This document shows, in pieces, positions 35,481-44,199 of a DNA stretch of 64,000 nucleotides. The notes below the pieces were generated by a model that saw nothing but the letters and a program-made list of their open reading frames with translations, was not told the origin of the DNA and did not search any database. Within the stretch, counting starts at the first letter, position 1. Each line of letters opens with the position of its first letter. Origin of the DNA: Streptomyces chumphonensis. GTDB lineage: Bacteria > Actinomycetota > Actinomycetes > Streptomycetales > Streptomycetaceae. The translations under genes were made by a program, and so were the position numbers. The DNA lies in NCBI RefSeq assembly GCF_014779715.1, contig NZ_JACXYU010000010.1, positions 124,001-188,000 on the forward strand. Direction: 5' to 3'.

Positions 35481-36008
35481 ATGGCTGCCAAGACCACGAC
35501 CGTCAGCGCACCCCAGTCCTCGACCGAGCAGCTGGGCTCGGGCGGCGCCGGGGCGTCCGTCCCCACCGACGGCGCGGCCCGGGCCTCGGCCGTCCCGGTC
35601 ACGCCGGGCGACGCGGCGGGTGGGCGCGGTAGGACGTCGATCGCCGACGGTGTGGTGGAGAAGATCGCCGGTATGGCCGCCCGCGAGGTTCCGGGCGTGT
35701 TCGCCCTCGGCGGCGGGTTCGCCCGGACGCTGGGCGCGGTGCGCGACCGGGTGCCCGGCGGCCGTCCGAACGTGGCGCGGGGCGTGAAGGTCGAGGTCGG
35801 CGAGCGGCAGACGGCACTGGACCTGGACATCGTCGTCGAGTACGGCGTCCCGATCCCGGACGTGGCCCGCGACGTCCGGGAGAACGTCGTCGCGGCGGTC
35901 GAGCGGATGACGGGGCTGGAGGTCGTCGAGGTCAACATCGCGGTCGGCGACGTCCACCTGCCCGACGAGGAGCCGGAGGAGCGTGTGGAGACGTCGCGCG
36001 TGTCGTGA
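35481..36008 (+). CDS. Asp23/Gls24 family envelope stress protein
   Basis: A 175-residue Asp23 (DUF322) protein. After ~50 Ser/Gly/Ala-rich residues come the family landmarks: GRTSIADGVVEKIAGMAAREVPGVFAL, GVKVEVGERQTALDLDIVVEYG, IPDVARDVRENVVAAVERMTGLEVVEVNIAVGDVHLP. The ATG has GGAGGAG 8 nt upstream. It is divergent from the ECF sigma operon, which encodes two more Asp23-like proteins. Asp23 family members bind the membrane through a partner (AmaP) and change with alkaline or envelope stress. No AmaP homologue is seen here. Confidence 0.9.
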   Translation: MAAKTTTVSAPQSSTEQLGSGGAGASVPTDGAARASAVPVTPGDAAGGRGRTSIADGVVEKIAGMAAREVPGVFALGGGFARTLGAVRDRVPGGRPNVARGVKVEVGERQTALDLDIVVEYGVPIPDVARDVRENVVAAVERMTGLEVVEVNIAVGDVHLPDEEPEERVETSRVS

Positions 36009-36047
36009 TCCCGCCGCCCGCGCACCGTGCGGGACGACGGCGACGTC

Positions 36048-36075
36048 TGCGGCCCGGCCCGGGTGCCGGGCCGCA
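36048..36075. terminator. Terminator after the Asp23 gene
   Basis: A perfect 11-bp stem (36048-36058 and 36065-36075) with a 6-nt loop, 40 nt past the stop. Confidence 0.7.
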
Positions 36076-36458
36076 GGGCTGTCCGGGGCCGTCGGGTCAC
36101 GGCCGGGTGAGCGACGGGCCGCGCGGTGACGGGTCGTGTGCGTTCCGCATGCGTCGGTCGATGGTGGTGAAGGGGGCGGACCGACGCGTTCGACAGCACG
36201 TCAGGAGCGGTCGCACGGCTGGGGCCTGGTGTCGTCGTATACCGAACGGTGCATTCCGGGCGGGTCCTGATGGGGCGTCATGTCAGGGTTACGCGCGTTG
36301 CGTGCCGTATGGGATGACCTCCGTGTGACAGATGCATGAAGTGCCTGCAGACCTCTTGTGAGATTCCTATGGGTCCGCAAACCTTTCGGCTGACGGCGCG
36401 AATGTCATGTCCGCGTCCGTTCCCCCACCAGCGCACCACCAACGAGAAGGATCTCTCA
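36076..36458. other. Upstream region of the subtilisin-like protease gene
   Basis: About 380 nt without a convincing gene. The last 200 nt are AT-richer than average and presumably hold the protease promoter; I could not fix a -35/-10 pair. An in-frame ATG at 36336 would extend the protease but places a non-signal sequence ahead of its signal peptide. Confidence 0.5.
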
Positions 36459-38030
<1,572 letters not shown>

Positions 38031-38047
38031 CCCTGGGTGACACCTGA

Positions 38048-38083
38048 CCTCAGCCCCCGCCGCCCCGGCCGCGGGGGCTGAGG
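38048..38083. terminator. Terminator of the subtilase gene
   Basis: A perfect 13-bp stem (38048-38060 and 38071-38083) with a 10-nt loop, 18 nt after the stop. Confidence 0.8.
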
Positions 38084-38210
38084 CGCGTCCGGGCCCGCGT
38101 CCCCCCGCTGAGCAGGGCGTCATCACATCGAGTGATTGCCTCGGAGGATATTGCGCCCGACCACCGAGCGTTGCCAAGCTGTGGCGCACGGTCAAACTGT
38201 GGGAGGACGC

Positions 38211-38963
38211 GTGGCTTTCGGTGAGCAGCCCGCATACCTGCGGGTGGCCGGGGACCTCCGGCAGAAGATCTTCGACGGCGTCCTGCCCCCGCACTCGCGG
38301 CTGCCCTCCCAGGCCAAGATCCGGGCGCACTACGGCGTCTCGGACACCGTCGCGCTGGAGGCCCGGAAGATCCTCATGGCGGAGGGCCTCGTCGAGGGCC
38401 GCTCCGGCTCCGGGACGTACGTGCGGGAGCTGCCCGAGCCCGCCCGCCTCCTGCGGGCCGGTCGGCGCACCCTCGGTCGCGCCGGGCCGTTCCGTCAGGA
38501 GCAGGCCGACGAGCAGGTGAAGGGCGCCTGGGAGTCGTGCAGCGAGCAGCAGGAGGCGGGCCCCGCCGTGGCGTCCCGGCTGCGGATCGAGCCGGGGGCA
38601 CGGGTGATGTGCACGCGGTACGTCTTCCGCACCGACGGCGATCCGGTGATGCTCTCGACGTCCTGGGAGCCGCTGGCCCTCACCGGGCGCACGCCGGTGA
38701 TGCTGCCGGAGGAGGGCCCCCTGGCCGGCCAGGGGGTCGTCGAGCGGATGGCCGCGATCGACGTCGTCGTGGACAACGTGCTGGAGGAGGTCGGCGCCCG
38801 GCCGGGGCGCGCCGACGAGATGACGGCCCTCGGCGGGGTCGCCGGGCACGGCGTCCTCGTCATCGCCAGGACGTTCTACGCGGGCGGCCTCCCCGTCGAG
38901 ACGGCGGACGTGGTCGTCCCCGCCGACCGCTTCCGGGTGACGTACCACCTGCCGATCCGCTGA
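38211..38963 (+). CDS. GntR-family regulator, HutC/UTRA subfamily
   Basis: A 250-residue regulator. The N-terminal GntR winged helix spans ~8-75 (YLRVAGDLRQKIFDGVLPPHSRLPSQAKIRAHYGVSDTVALEARKILMAEGLV, with SGSGTYVRE as wing). The C-terminal UTRA effector domain spans ~100-245 (ARVMCTRYVFRTDGDPVMLSTSWEPL, ending with an ADRFRVTYHLPI strand). HutC-type regulators respond to small metabolites or, in mobile elements, control transfer. The GTG at 38211 has GGGAGG 4 nt upstream. The adjacent small SPOR-like gene may be co-transcribed; no target genes are obvious. Confidence 0.9.
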   Translation: MAFGEQPAYLRVAGDLRQKIFDGVLPPHSRLPSQAKIRAHYGVSDTVALEARKILMAEGLVEGRSGSGTYVRELPEPARLLRAGRRTLGRAGPFRQEQADEQVKGAWESCSEQQEAGPAVASRLRIEPGARVMCTRYVFRTDGDPVMLSTSWEPLALTGRTPVMLPEEGPLAGQGVVERMAAIDVVVDNVLEEVGARPGRADEMTALGGVAGHGVLVIARTFYAGGLPVETADVVVPADRFRVTYHLPIR

Positions 38964-39108
38964 CCCGCCGGGGGCGCTCCGTCCGGTGGTGCGCGCCCGG
39001 GTGGCCGGAAACCTGTCTGCTCGTGGTGGGACGAATGCGCTCCGTGAACGTCAGGCGTACGCTCAGGCATATGCGGACAGCAGCTTCGTGCAGGGGTGGG
39101 GAGAGGCG

Positions 39109-39366
39109 ATGAGCGAGACCAGCACGTTGCCCTGGCTGGTGATACGCCAGGACGAGGACGGCGGCCGGTACCGCGTGGGCCGGTGCGCGACACGGGTCGA
39201 GGCCCAACGCCTCGCCGAACGGCTGCGCGCACCGCGCTCCGGCGTGCGCCCCGACGACACCGGGCCCGGCGGCCCGTCCGAAACCGGGGCGGCCGGGGCG
39301 CCCGAGGCAGGGCCTACCCGCTACCTGGTCGAGCGTTTGGAGCAGCCGAGCGGTGGCGCCGCCTGA
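39109..39366 (+). CDS. Small SPOR-like protein
   Basis: An 85-residue protein. The N-terminal half (LPWLVIRQDEDGGRYRVGRCATRVEAQRLAERLR) and the end (TRYLVERLEQP) read like a minimal SPOR-type or tandem beta-alpha-beta fold, joined by a Gly/Pro/Ala linker. There is no signal peptide or membrane helix. The ATG has GGGGAGAGG 4 nt upstream. Short SPOR-domain-like proteins of this type are common in Streptomyces. Peptidoglycan binding is unlikely for a cytoplasmic protein, and I give no function. Confidence 0.6.
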   Translation: MSETSTLPWLVIRQDEDGGRYRVGRCATRVEAQRLAERLRAPRSGVRPDDTGPGGPSETGAAGAPEAGPTRYLVERLEQPSGGAA

Positions 39367-39464
39367 CGCCGGGCACAATCGGGGATGCGGGCAGGACGTC
39401 CGCCTTCGCCGGGGTGCCGCCCCAGACGCCCTGGTGAGGCCCGCCGAGCGGGGACGGGGGCGGA

Positions 39465-41996
39465 GTGAGCGAGGCACCCGGCGCCGGCGCACGCCCGGCC
39501 GACGCACGCCCGGCCGACGCGGGCTCCCCCGGTTCCGGGCCTCCCGGCGCACGCGGGTCGGTGGACTCCCTCCTGGACGCCCTGCGCTTCGGCGTCGTCA
39601 TCCTCGACGTGCGGGGCCGCGTCGTGCTGTGGAGCACGACGACCGAGGACCTGCTCGGCTGGCGGGCCGACGAGGCGACGGGCCGCTCCTTCGCGGACTT
39701 CCTCGTCGAGGAACAGCCGGCCGCCCGGTCGGCCTCCCGCCTCTTCGCCGAACTGCGCCGCGGGCGCCTGTGGCGCGGCGTGGTCCGTGCCCGGCACCGG
39801 GCGGGCCACACGGTCGAGGTCGAGGGGTACGCCTCGCTCCTGGAGGACGCCGCCGGCGAGCCCTTCATTCTGGCCAATGTCGTGGAGACCGGCCGACTGC
39901 GTGCCGTCGAGCACGACCTCGCGGCCTTGGACGCCCTGTTCGACTCCTCCCCGCTCGGCATCGCCCTCTTCGACGACCGGCAGCGCTTCGTGCGGGCCAA
40001 CGAGGCGATGGAGCGGCTGAACGGCACGCCGAGGGACCGCATGCTGGGCCGTACCGTCGAGGAGGTCTTCCCGGCGCCCTACGCACGCGAGATCGCGCGG
40101 GTGCAGGCCGCCGTGCTCGCCACCGGGCGCACGCTCGTGGACATGGTGATGGAGGCGCCGGACGGCAGCGGCCACCGCTCGGTCTCCTACGCCCGGCTGA
40201 CGGACCGTTCCGGACAGGTGCTCGGCACGAGCTGCACGATCCTGGACATCACCGAGCGCCGCGAGGCCCTGGAGCACGTCGAGCGGGCCCGGCAGCGGCT
40301 GAAGCTGCTGGACGACGTGGGGCTGGCCCTCGGCGACCTGCTGGACGTCCGCCGGATGTCCGACGCCCTCGCCAGGGCGCTCGTGCCGCGCCTGTGCGAC
40401 TACGCCGGGGTCATGCTGCACGGTGCCATCGCCACCGGTGACGAGCTGCCGGGCCGGCTGCCGATCGTCGGCGTGCCGCTCCTCCAGCTCGGCGTGGCGG
40501 GCAAGCGCGCCGGCCCGGAGGTGGAGCGCATGCTGCGTGTCGGGCAGGACATCGCGTTCGCGCCACGCTCCTTCTTCGCGACGACGCTGGCCACCGGACG
40601 TCCGCACCTGGCGCGGTCGCAGGAGGACCTGGTGACGGCCACGTACCCGGGCGATCCCAAGGTGCGGGCGGCGGTCGAGCTCGGCATCCACTCGCTGATG
40701 GCCCTCCCGCTGAGCGCGCGCGGCATCGTGCTCGGCCTGCTGGTCATCAGCCGCGCCGACGAGCGCGAGGGTTTCGACGAGGACGACGTGGCCCTCGGTA
40801 TGGAGATCGGGGCGCGGGCCGGGGTGTCGCTGGACAACGCCCGCCTCTACGCGCGGGAGCGCGAGGGCGCCCTGATGCTCCAGCGCAGCCTGCTGCCCCA
40901 GCGGGTGCCGTCCCCGCCCGGGCTGGAGATCGGCTACCGCTACGTCCCGGGCAGCAGCGCGGCGGAGGTGGGCGGCGACTGGTTCGACGTCATCCCGCTG
41001 GCGGGCGGCCGGGTCGCCCTCGTCGTCGGCGACGTGATGGGGCACGGGCTGCGGGCCGCCGCGACGATGGGGCGGCTGCGCACGGCGGTGCGGACCCTCG
41101 CCGCCGACGACCTCGCCCCCGACGACCTCCTGCGCCGCGTCAACGACCTCGCCGACGACCTCGCGCAGAGCCCCGAGGAACCCCTCATGGCCACCTGCGT
41201 GTACGCCGTCTACGACCCCTCGACGCGGCACTGCGCCATCGCCAAGGCCGGGCACGTCCCGCCGCTGCTGCTCACCGTCGACCCGGCGACCGGCCGTCGG
41301 CACACCGAGCCGTTGGAGCTCCCCTCGGGCGCGCCGCTGGGTGTGGGGGAGGTGGCCTTCGAGCGACGGGAGTTCACCGCGCCGGAGGGGGCGGCGCTCG
41401 TCCTGTACACCGACGGGCTCATCGAGTCGCGGCACGAGGACATCTCGGAGGGGCTGTCCCGGCTGCGGAGGCGGCTCACCTCCGGGACGGGCGAGGTGGG
41501 CATCGAGGACCTCTGCGACGAGGTCCTCACGCTGCTCCCGCAGGGCGGCTCCGGCGGGCCGGGCGGCCCCGGCGGGCCGGACGACGTGGCCCTGCTCGTC
41601 GCCCGCCTCGGCGGGCTGCCCGGGGACAGCGCCGCGAGCTGGACGTTCCCCGCCGAGGAGACGGCCGTCCGGCGCGCGCGGGCCGCCGTGCGCGACACCC
41701 TGCACGCCTGGGACCTCGACCCGCTGGGCGACGAGGCGGTGCTCCTGGTCAGCGAACTCGTCACCAACTCCCTGCGCTACGCGCACGGGCCCATCGGCGT
41801 GCGCATGGTGCGCGGCGCGTCCCTGCTCGTGGAGGTGTCGGATCCGCTGCCCGATCCGCCCCGTGCCCGCACCCCGGCCCACGACGACGAGGGGGGCCGG
41901 GGCATCCAGCTCGTCGCGCAGTCCGCGCGCCGTTGGGGCACCCGGCACGGGCCCATCGGCAAGACGGTGTGGTTCGAGCTGCCCCTGCCTGGTTAG
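39465..41996 (+). CDS. PAS/GAF/SpoIIE phosphatase with HATPase domain
   Basis: An 843-residue signalling protein. Two PAS domains (SLLDALRFGVVILDVRGRVVLWS at ~33-140; LFDSSPLGIALFDDRQRFVRANEAMERL at ~158-275) precede a GAF domain (~295-465, KLLDDVGLALGDLLDVRRMSDALA, IHSLMALPLSARGIVLGLLVI), a SpoIIE PP2C domain (VGGDWFDVIPL, VVGDVMGHGL, AKAGHVPPL, LYTDGLIESR, PDDVALLVARL) and a C-terminal HATPase (LLVSELVTNSLRYA, DEGGRGIQLVAQSA). It probably dephosphorylates or phosphorylates an anti-anti-sigma factor. The GTG start has only a weak ribosome site. A shorter paralogue follows immediately in the same direction. Confidence 0.9.
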   Translation: MSEAPGAGARPADARPADAGSPGSGPPGARGSVDSLLDALRFGVVILDVRGRVVLWSTTTEDLLGWRADEATGRSFADFLVEEQPAARSASRLFAELRRGRLWRGVVRARHRAGHTVEVEGYASLLEDAAGEPFILANVVETGRLRAVEHDLAALDALFDSSPLGIALFDDRQRFVRANEAMERLNGTPRDRMLGRTVEEVFPAPYAREIARVQAAVLATGRTLVDMVMEAPDGSGHRSVSYARLTDRSGQVLGTSCTILDITERREALEHVERARQRLKLLDDVGLALGDLLDVRRMSDALARALVPRLCDYAGVMLHGAIATGDELPGRLPIVGVPLLQLGVAGKRAGPEVERMLRVGQDIAFAPRSFFATTLATGRPHLARSQEDLVTATYPGDPKVRAAVELGIHSLMALPLSARGIVLGLLVISRADEREGFDEDDVALGMEIGARAGVSLDNARLYAREREGALMLQRSLLPQRVPSPPGLEIGYRYVPGSSAAEVGGDWFDVIPLAGGRVALVVGDVMGHGLRAAATMGRLRTAVRTLAADDLAPDDLLRRVNDLADDLAQSPEEPLMATCVYAVYDPSTRHCAIAKAGHVPPLLLTVDPATGRRHTEPLELPSGAPLGVGEVAFERREFTAPEGAALVLYTDGLIESRHEDISEGLSRLRRRLTSGTGEVGIEDLCDEVLTLLPQGGSGGPGGPGGPDDVALLVARLGGLPGDSAASWTFPAEETAVRRARAAVRDTLHAWDLDPLGDEAVLLVSELVTNSLRYAHGPIGVRMVRGASLLVEVSDPLPDPPRARTPAHDDEGGRGIQLVAQSARRWGTRHGPIGKTVWFELPLPG

Positions 41997-42193
41997 GAGT
42001 CAAGGAGCAGGCGGAGAGGTGCCGCCCACCGGCGACGGCGCCCGTGCGGGGGCCCCGCGTACGGGTGGTACCCGACAATCCGTCCCGCTACGGCCGACGG
42101 GGTGCCACACTTCTGTCGGTGCCGCTCGCCCGCGGCGGCACAGCACGACGACGGAACGTTCGGGGACGTTCCGCACAACGGGAAGGGGCGGCG

Positions 42194-44020
42194 TTGAGCG
42201 ACATGCCAGTCGAGACGGGGAAGCCTGACGACGTACGCCGAGCCCTGGCCCTGCTCAACGCCGCCGGTGCCCGCATCGGCAACTCGCTCGACCTGGAGAG
42301 GACCGCGCGGGAGCTGCTCGACGTCGCCGTGCCGCAGTTCTGCGACCTGGCCTCCGTCGACCTGTACGAGGCGGTGCTCGCGGGGGAGGAGCCCCGGCCC
42401 GGCCGTGGAGGGGAGGGCAGCGCACCGCTGCGGCGGGTCGCGCTCGCCAGTGCCGTCGGTGCGGTCGGCGAGGGCGCCCACCCCGACAACGTGCCGCTCG
42501 GCGCGACGCACCGGTTCGCCTTCGAGTCGCCGTGCGCGGCGGCGCTGCGCACGGCACGGGTGCGCCCGGTGCCGCCGACCGGCCCGGCGGAGCCCGACGA
42601 CGCGCGGGGTGCGCGGCCGTTCGGGCTGGTCGTCCACTCGACGCTGGCGGTGCCCATGGTGGCCCGTGACCAGGTCCTGGGCGTGGCCCAGTTCTCCCGC
42701 GCCAAGGGCAGCGAACGCTTCGGGGAGCGGGACGCCGCCCTGGCGGCCGAGCTCGCCGCGCGGGCCGCCGTCTGCATCGACAACGCCCGCCTGTACCGGC
42801 GCGAACACGAGCGTGCCCTGATACTGCAACGCAGCCTGCTGCCCCCGGGCGACCCCGAGGCGGCCGGGCTCGACATCGCCTGCCGCTACCGTCCCGGCAC
42901 CGCCGCCACCGAGGTCGGCGGCGACTGGTTCGACGTCATCGAACTCCCCGGGCACCGCACGGCCCTCGTCGTCGGGGACGTCATGGGGCGCGGGCTGCGG
43001 GCCGCCGTGACGATGGGCGAGCTGCGCACCGCCGTCCGCACCCTCGCCCTGCTGGACCTGGAGCCGGCGGAGGTGCTGGAGCGGCTCGACGAGATCGCCC
43101 GGGGGCTGGGCGGCAACCCCTACCGGCGGCGCGGCGGCCCGCTGGACAACCCCGACCACCTGAGCGAGGTCTACCTCGCCACCTGTGTGTACGCCGTGTA
43201 CGACCCGGTCTCGCGCCGCTGTACGTTCGCCAACGCCGGGCACGTCCCGCCGGTGCTCGTCGAGGCGTCCGCCGGCCGGGACAGCGGCGGCGGCCCGCCG
43301 CTGCTGCTGGAGGGGCCGGGCGGTCTGCCGCTCGGGGTGGGGGGCGAGCCCTTCGAGCAGACCGACGTCGAACTCCCCGACGGCGCGCTGCTCGCCCTGT
43401 ACACGGACGGGCTGGTCGAGTCCCGCGACCAGTCACTGGACGAGGGGCTGCTGCGGCTGCGGCAGGCCCTCACCGACGCCGACCGTCCGCTGGAGGACAT
43501 CTGCGACCGGGTGCTGGCGGGCAACGGGGCACCGCAGGGGGACGACGACGTGGCCCTGCTGCTCGCCCGCGTGCAGGGGCTGCCGCCGTCCGCCGTGGGC
43601 GACTGGCGGCTGCCCTCGGCGGCCCGCTCGGTCGCCCGCGCCCGCGACCTGGCCTGCGCACAGCTCGCCGAATGGCACCTGGACGGGCTCACCGACACCA
43701 CCGAGCTGCTGGTGAGCGAACTCGTCACCAACGCGCTCCGGCACGGTTCGGGCGAGATCCGGCTCCGGCTGCTCATGGAGCGCACGCTGGTGTGCGAGGT
43801 CTGGGACACCAGCCCCGTGCAGCCGCGCCGACGGCGGGCCCGCGACACGGACGAGGGCGGCCGGGGTCTCCAGCTCGTGGAGCTGCTCTCCGCCGGATGG
43901 GGCAGCCGTCGGACGCCGGGCGGCAAGGCCGTCTGGTTCGAACTCTCCCTGCCGCACGACGGCGGTCCCAAACCGCCGGACGCCCTGGACGCGATCCTGG
44001 ACGCCTACCCCATGCTGTGA
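42194..44020 (+). CDS. GAF/SpoIIE phosphatase with HATPase domain
   Basis: A 608-residue paralogue of the preceding protein, lacking the PAS repeats. The GAF domain (~10-205, ALLNAAGARIGNSLDLERTARELLDVAVPQFCD, STLAVPMVARDQVLGVAQF) is followed by SpoIIE PP2C (VGGDWFDVIELPG, VVGDVMGRGL, ANAGHVPPV, LYTDGLVESRDQ, GDDDVALLLARV) and C-terminal HATPase (LLVSELVTNALRHGSG, DEGGRGLQLVELLS). TTG at 42194 is preferred because GGAAGGGG lies 7 nt upstream; an in-frame ATG 9 nt later is too far from it. The 197-nt gap from the previous gene leaves co-transcription uncertain. Confidence 0.85.
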   Translation: MSDMPVETGKPDDVRRALALLNAAGARIGNSLDLERTARELLDVAVPQFCDLASVDLYEAVLAGEEPRPGRGGEGSAPLRRVALASAVGAVGEGAHPDNVPLGATHRFAFESPCAAALRTARVRPVPPTGPAEPDDARGARPFGLVVHSTLAVPMVARDQVLGVAQFSRAKGSERFGERDAALAAELAARAAVCIDNARLYRREHERALILQRSLLPPGDPEAAGLDIACRYRPGTAATEVGGDWFDVIELPGHRTALVVGDVMGRGLRAAVTMGELRTAVRTLALLDLEPAEVLERLDEIARGLGGNPYRRRGGPLDNPDHLSEVYLATCVYAVYDPVSRRCTFANAGHVPPVLVEASAGRDSGGGPPLLLEGPGGLPLGVGGEPFEQTDVELPDGALLALYTDGLVESRDQSLDEGLLRLRQALTDADRPLEDICDRVLAGNGAPQGDDDVALLLARVQGLPPSAVGDWRLPSAARSVARARDLACAQLAEWHLDGLTDTTELLVSELVTNALRHGSGEIRLRLLMERTLVCEVWDTSPVQPRRRRARDTDEGGRGLQLVELLSAGWGSRRTPGGKAVWFELSLPHDGGPKPPDALDAILDAYPML

Positions 44021-44199
44021 CGGCCGCGGCACCTCCGTCACAGCACGGGGTACGCGTCCACTCGGGTGGGCTTGTGCCGGCCGGCGCCGTGTCTGCGCCG
44101 CGCGTGAGCTGACGGGCCGTTCGATGGCCTCTGAAAGATGTGATGAGCCGTCCATCGCACTAGTCGGCTTGTCGGGTCAGCTCCCGGAGGTAGATCGCC

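Noticed and set aside
39321..41948. 875-codon minus-strand ORF
   Set aside because: Antisense to the PAS/GAF/SpoIIE gene; no domain and no ribosome site.
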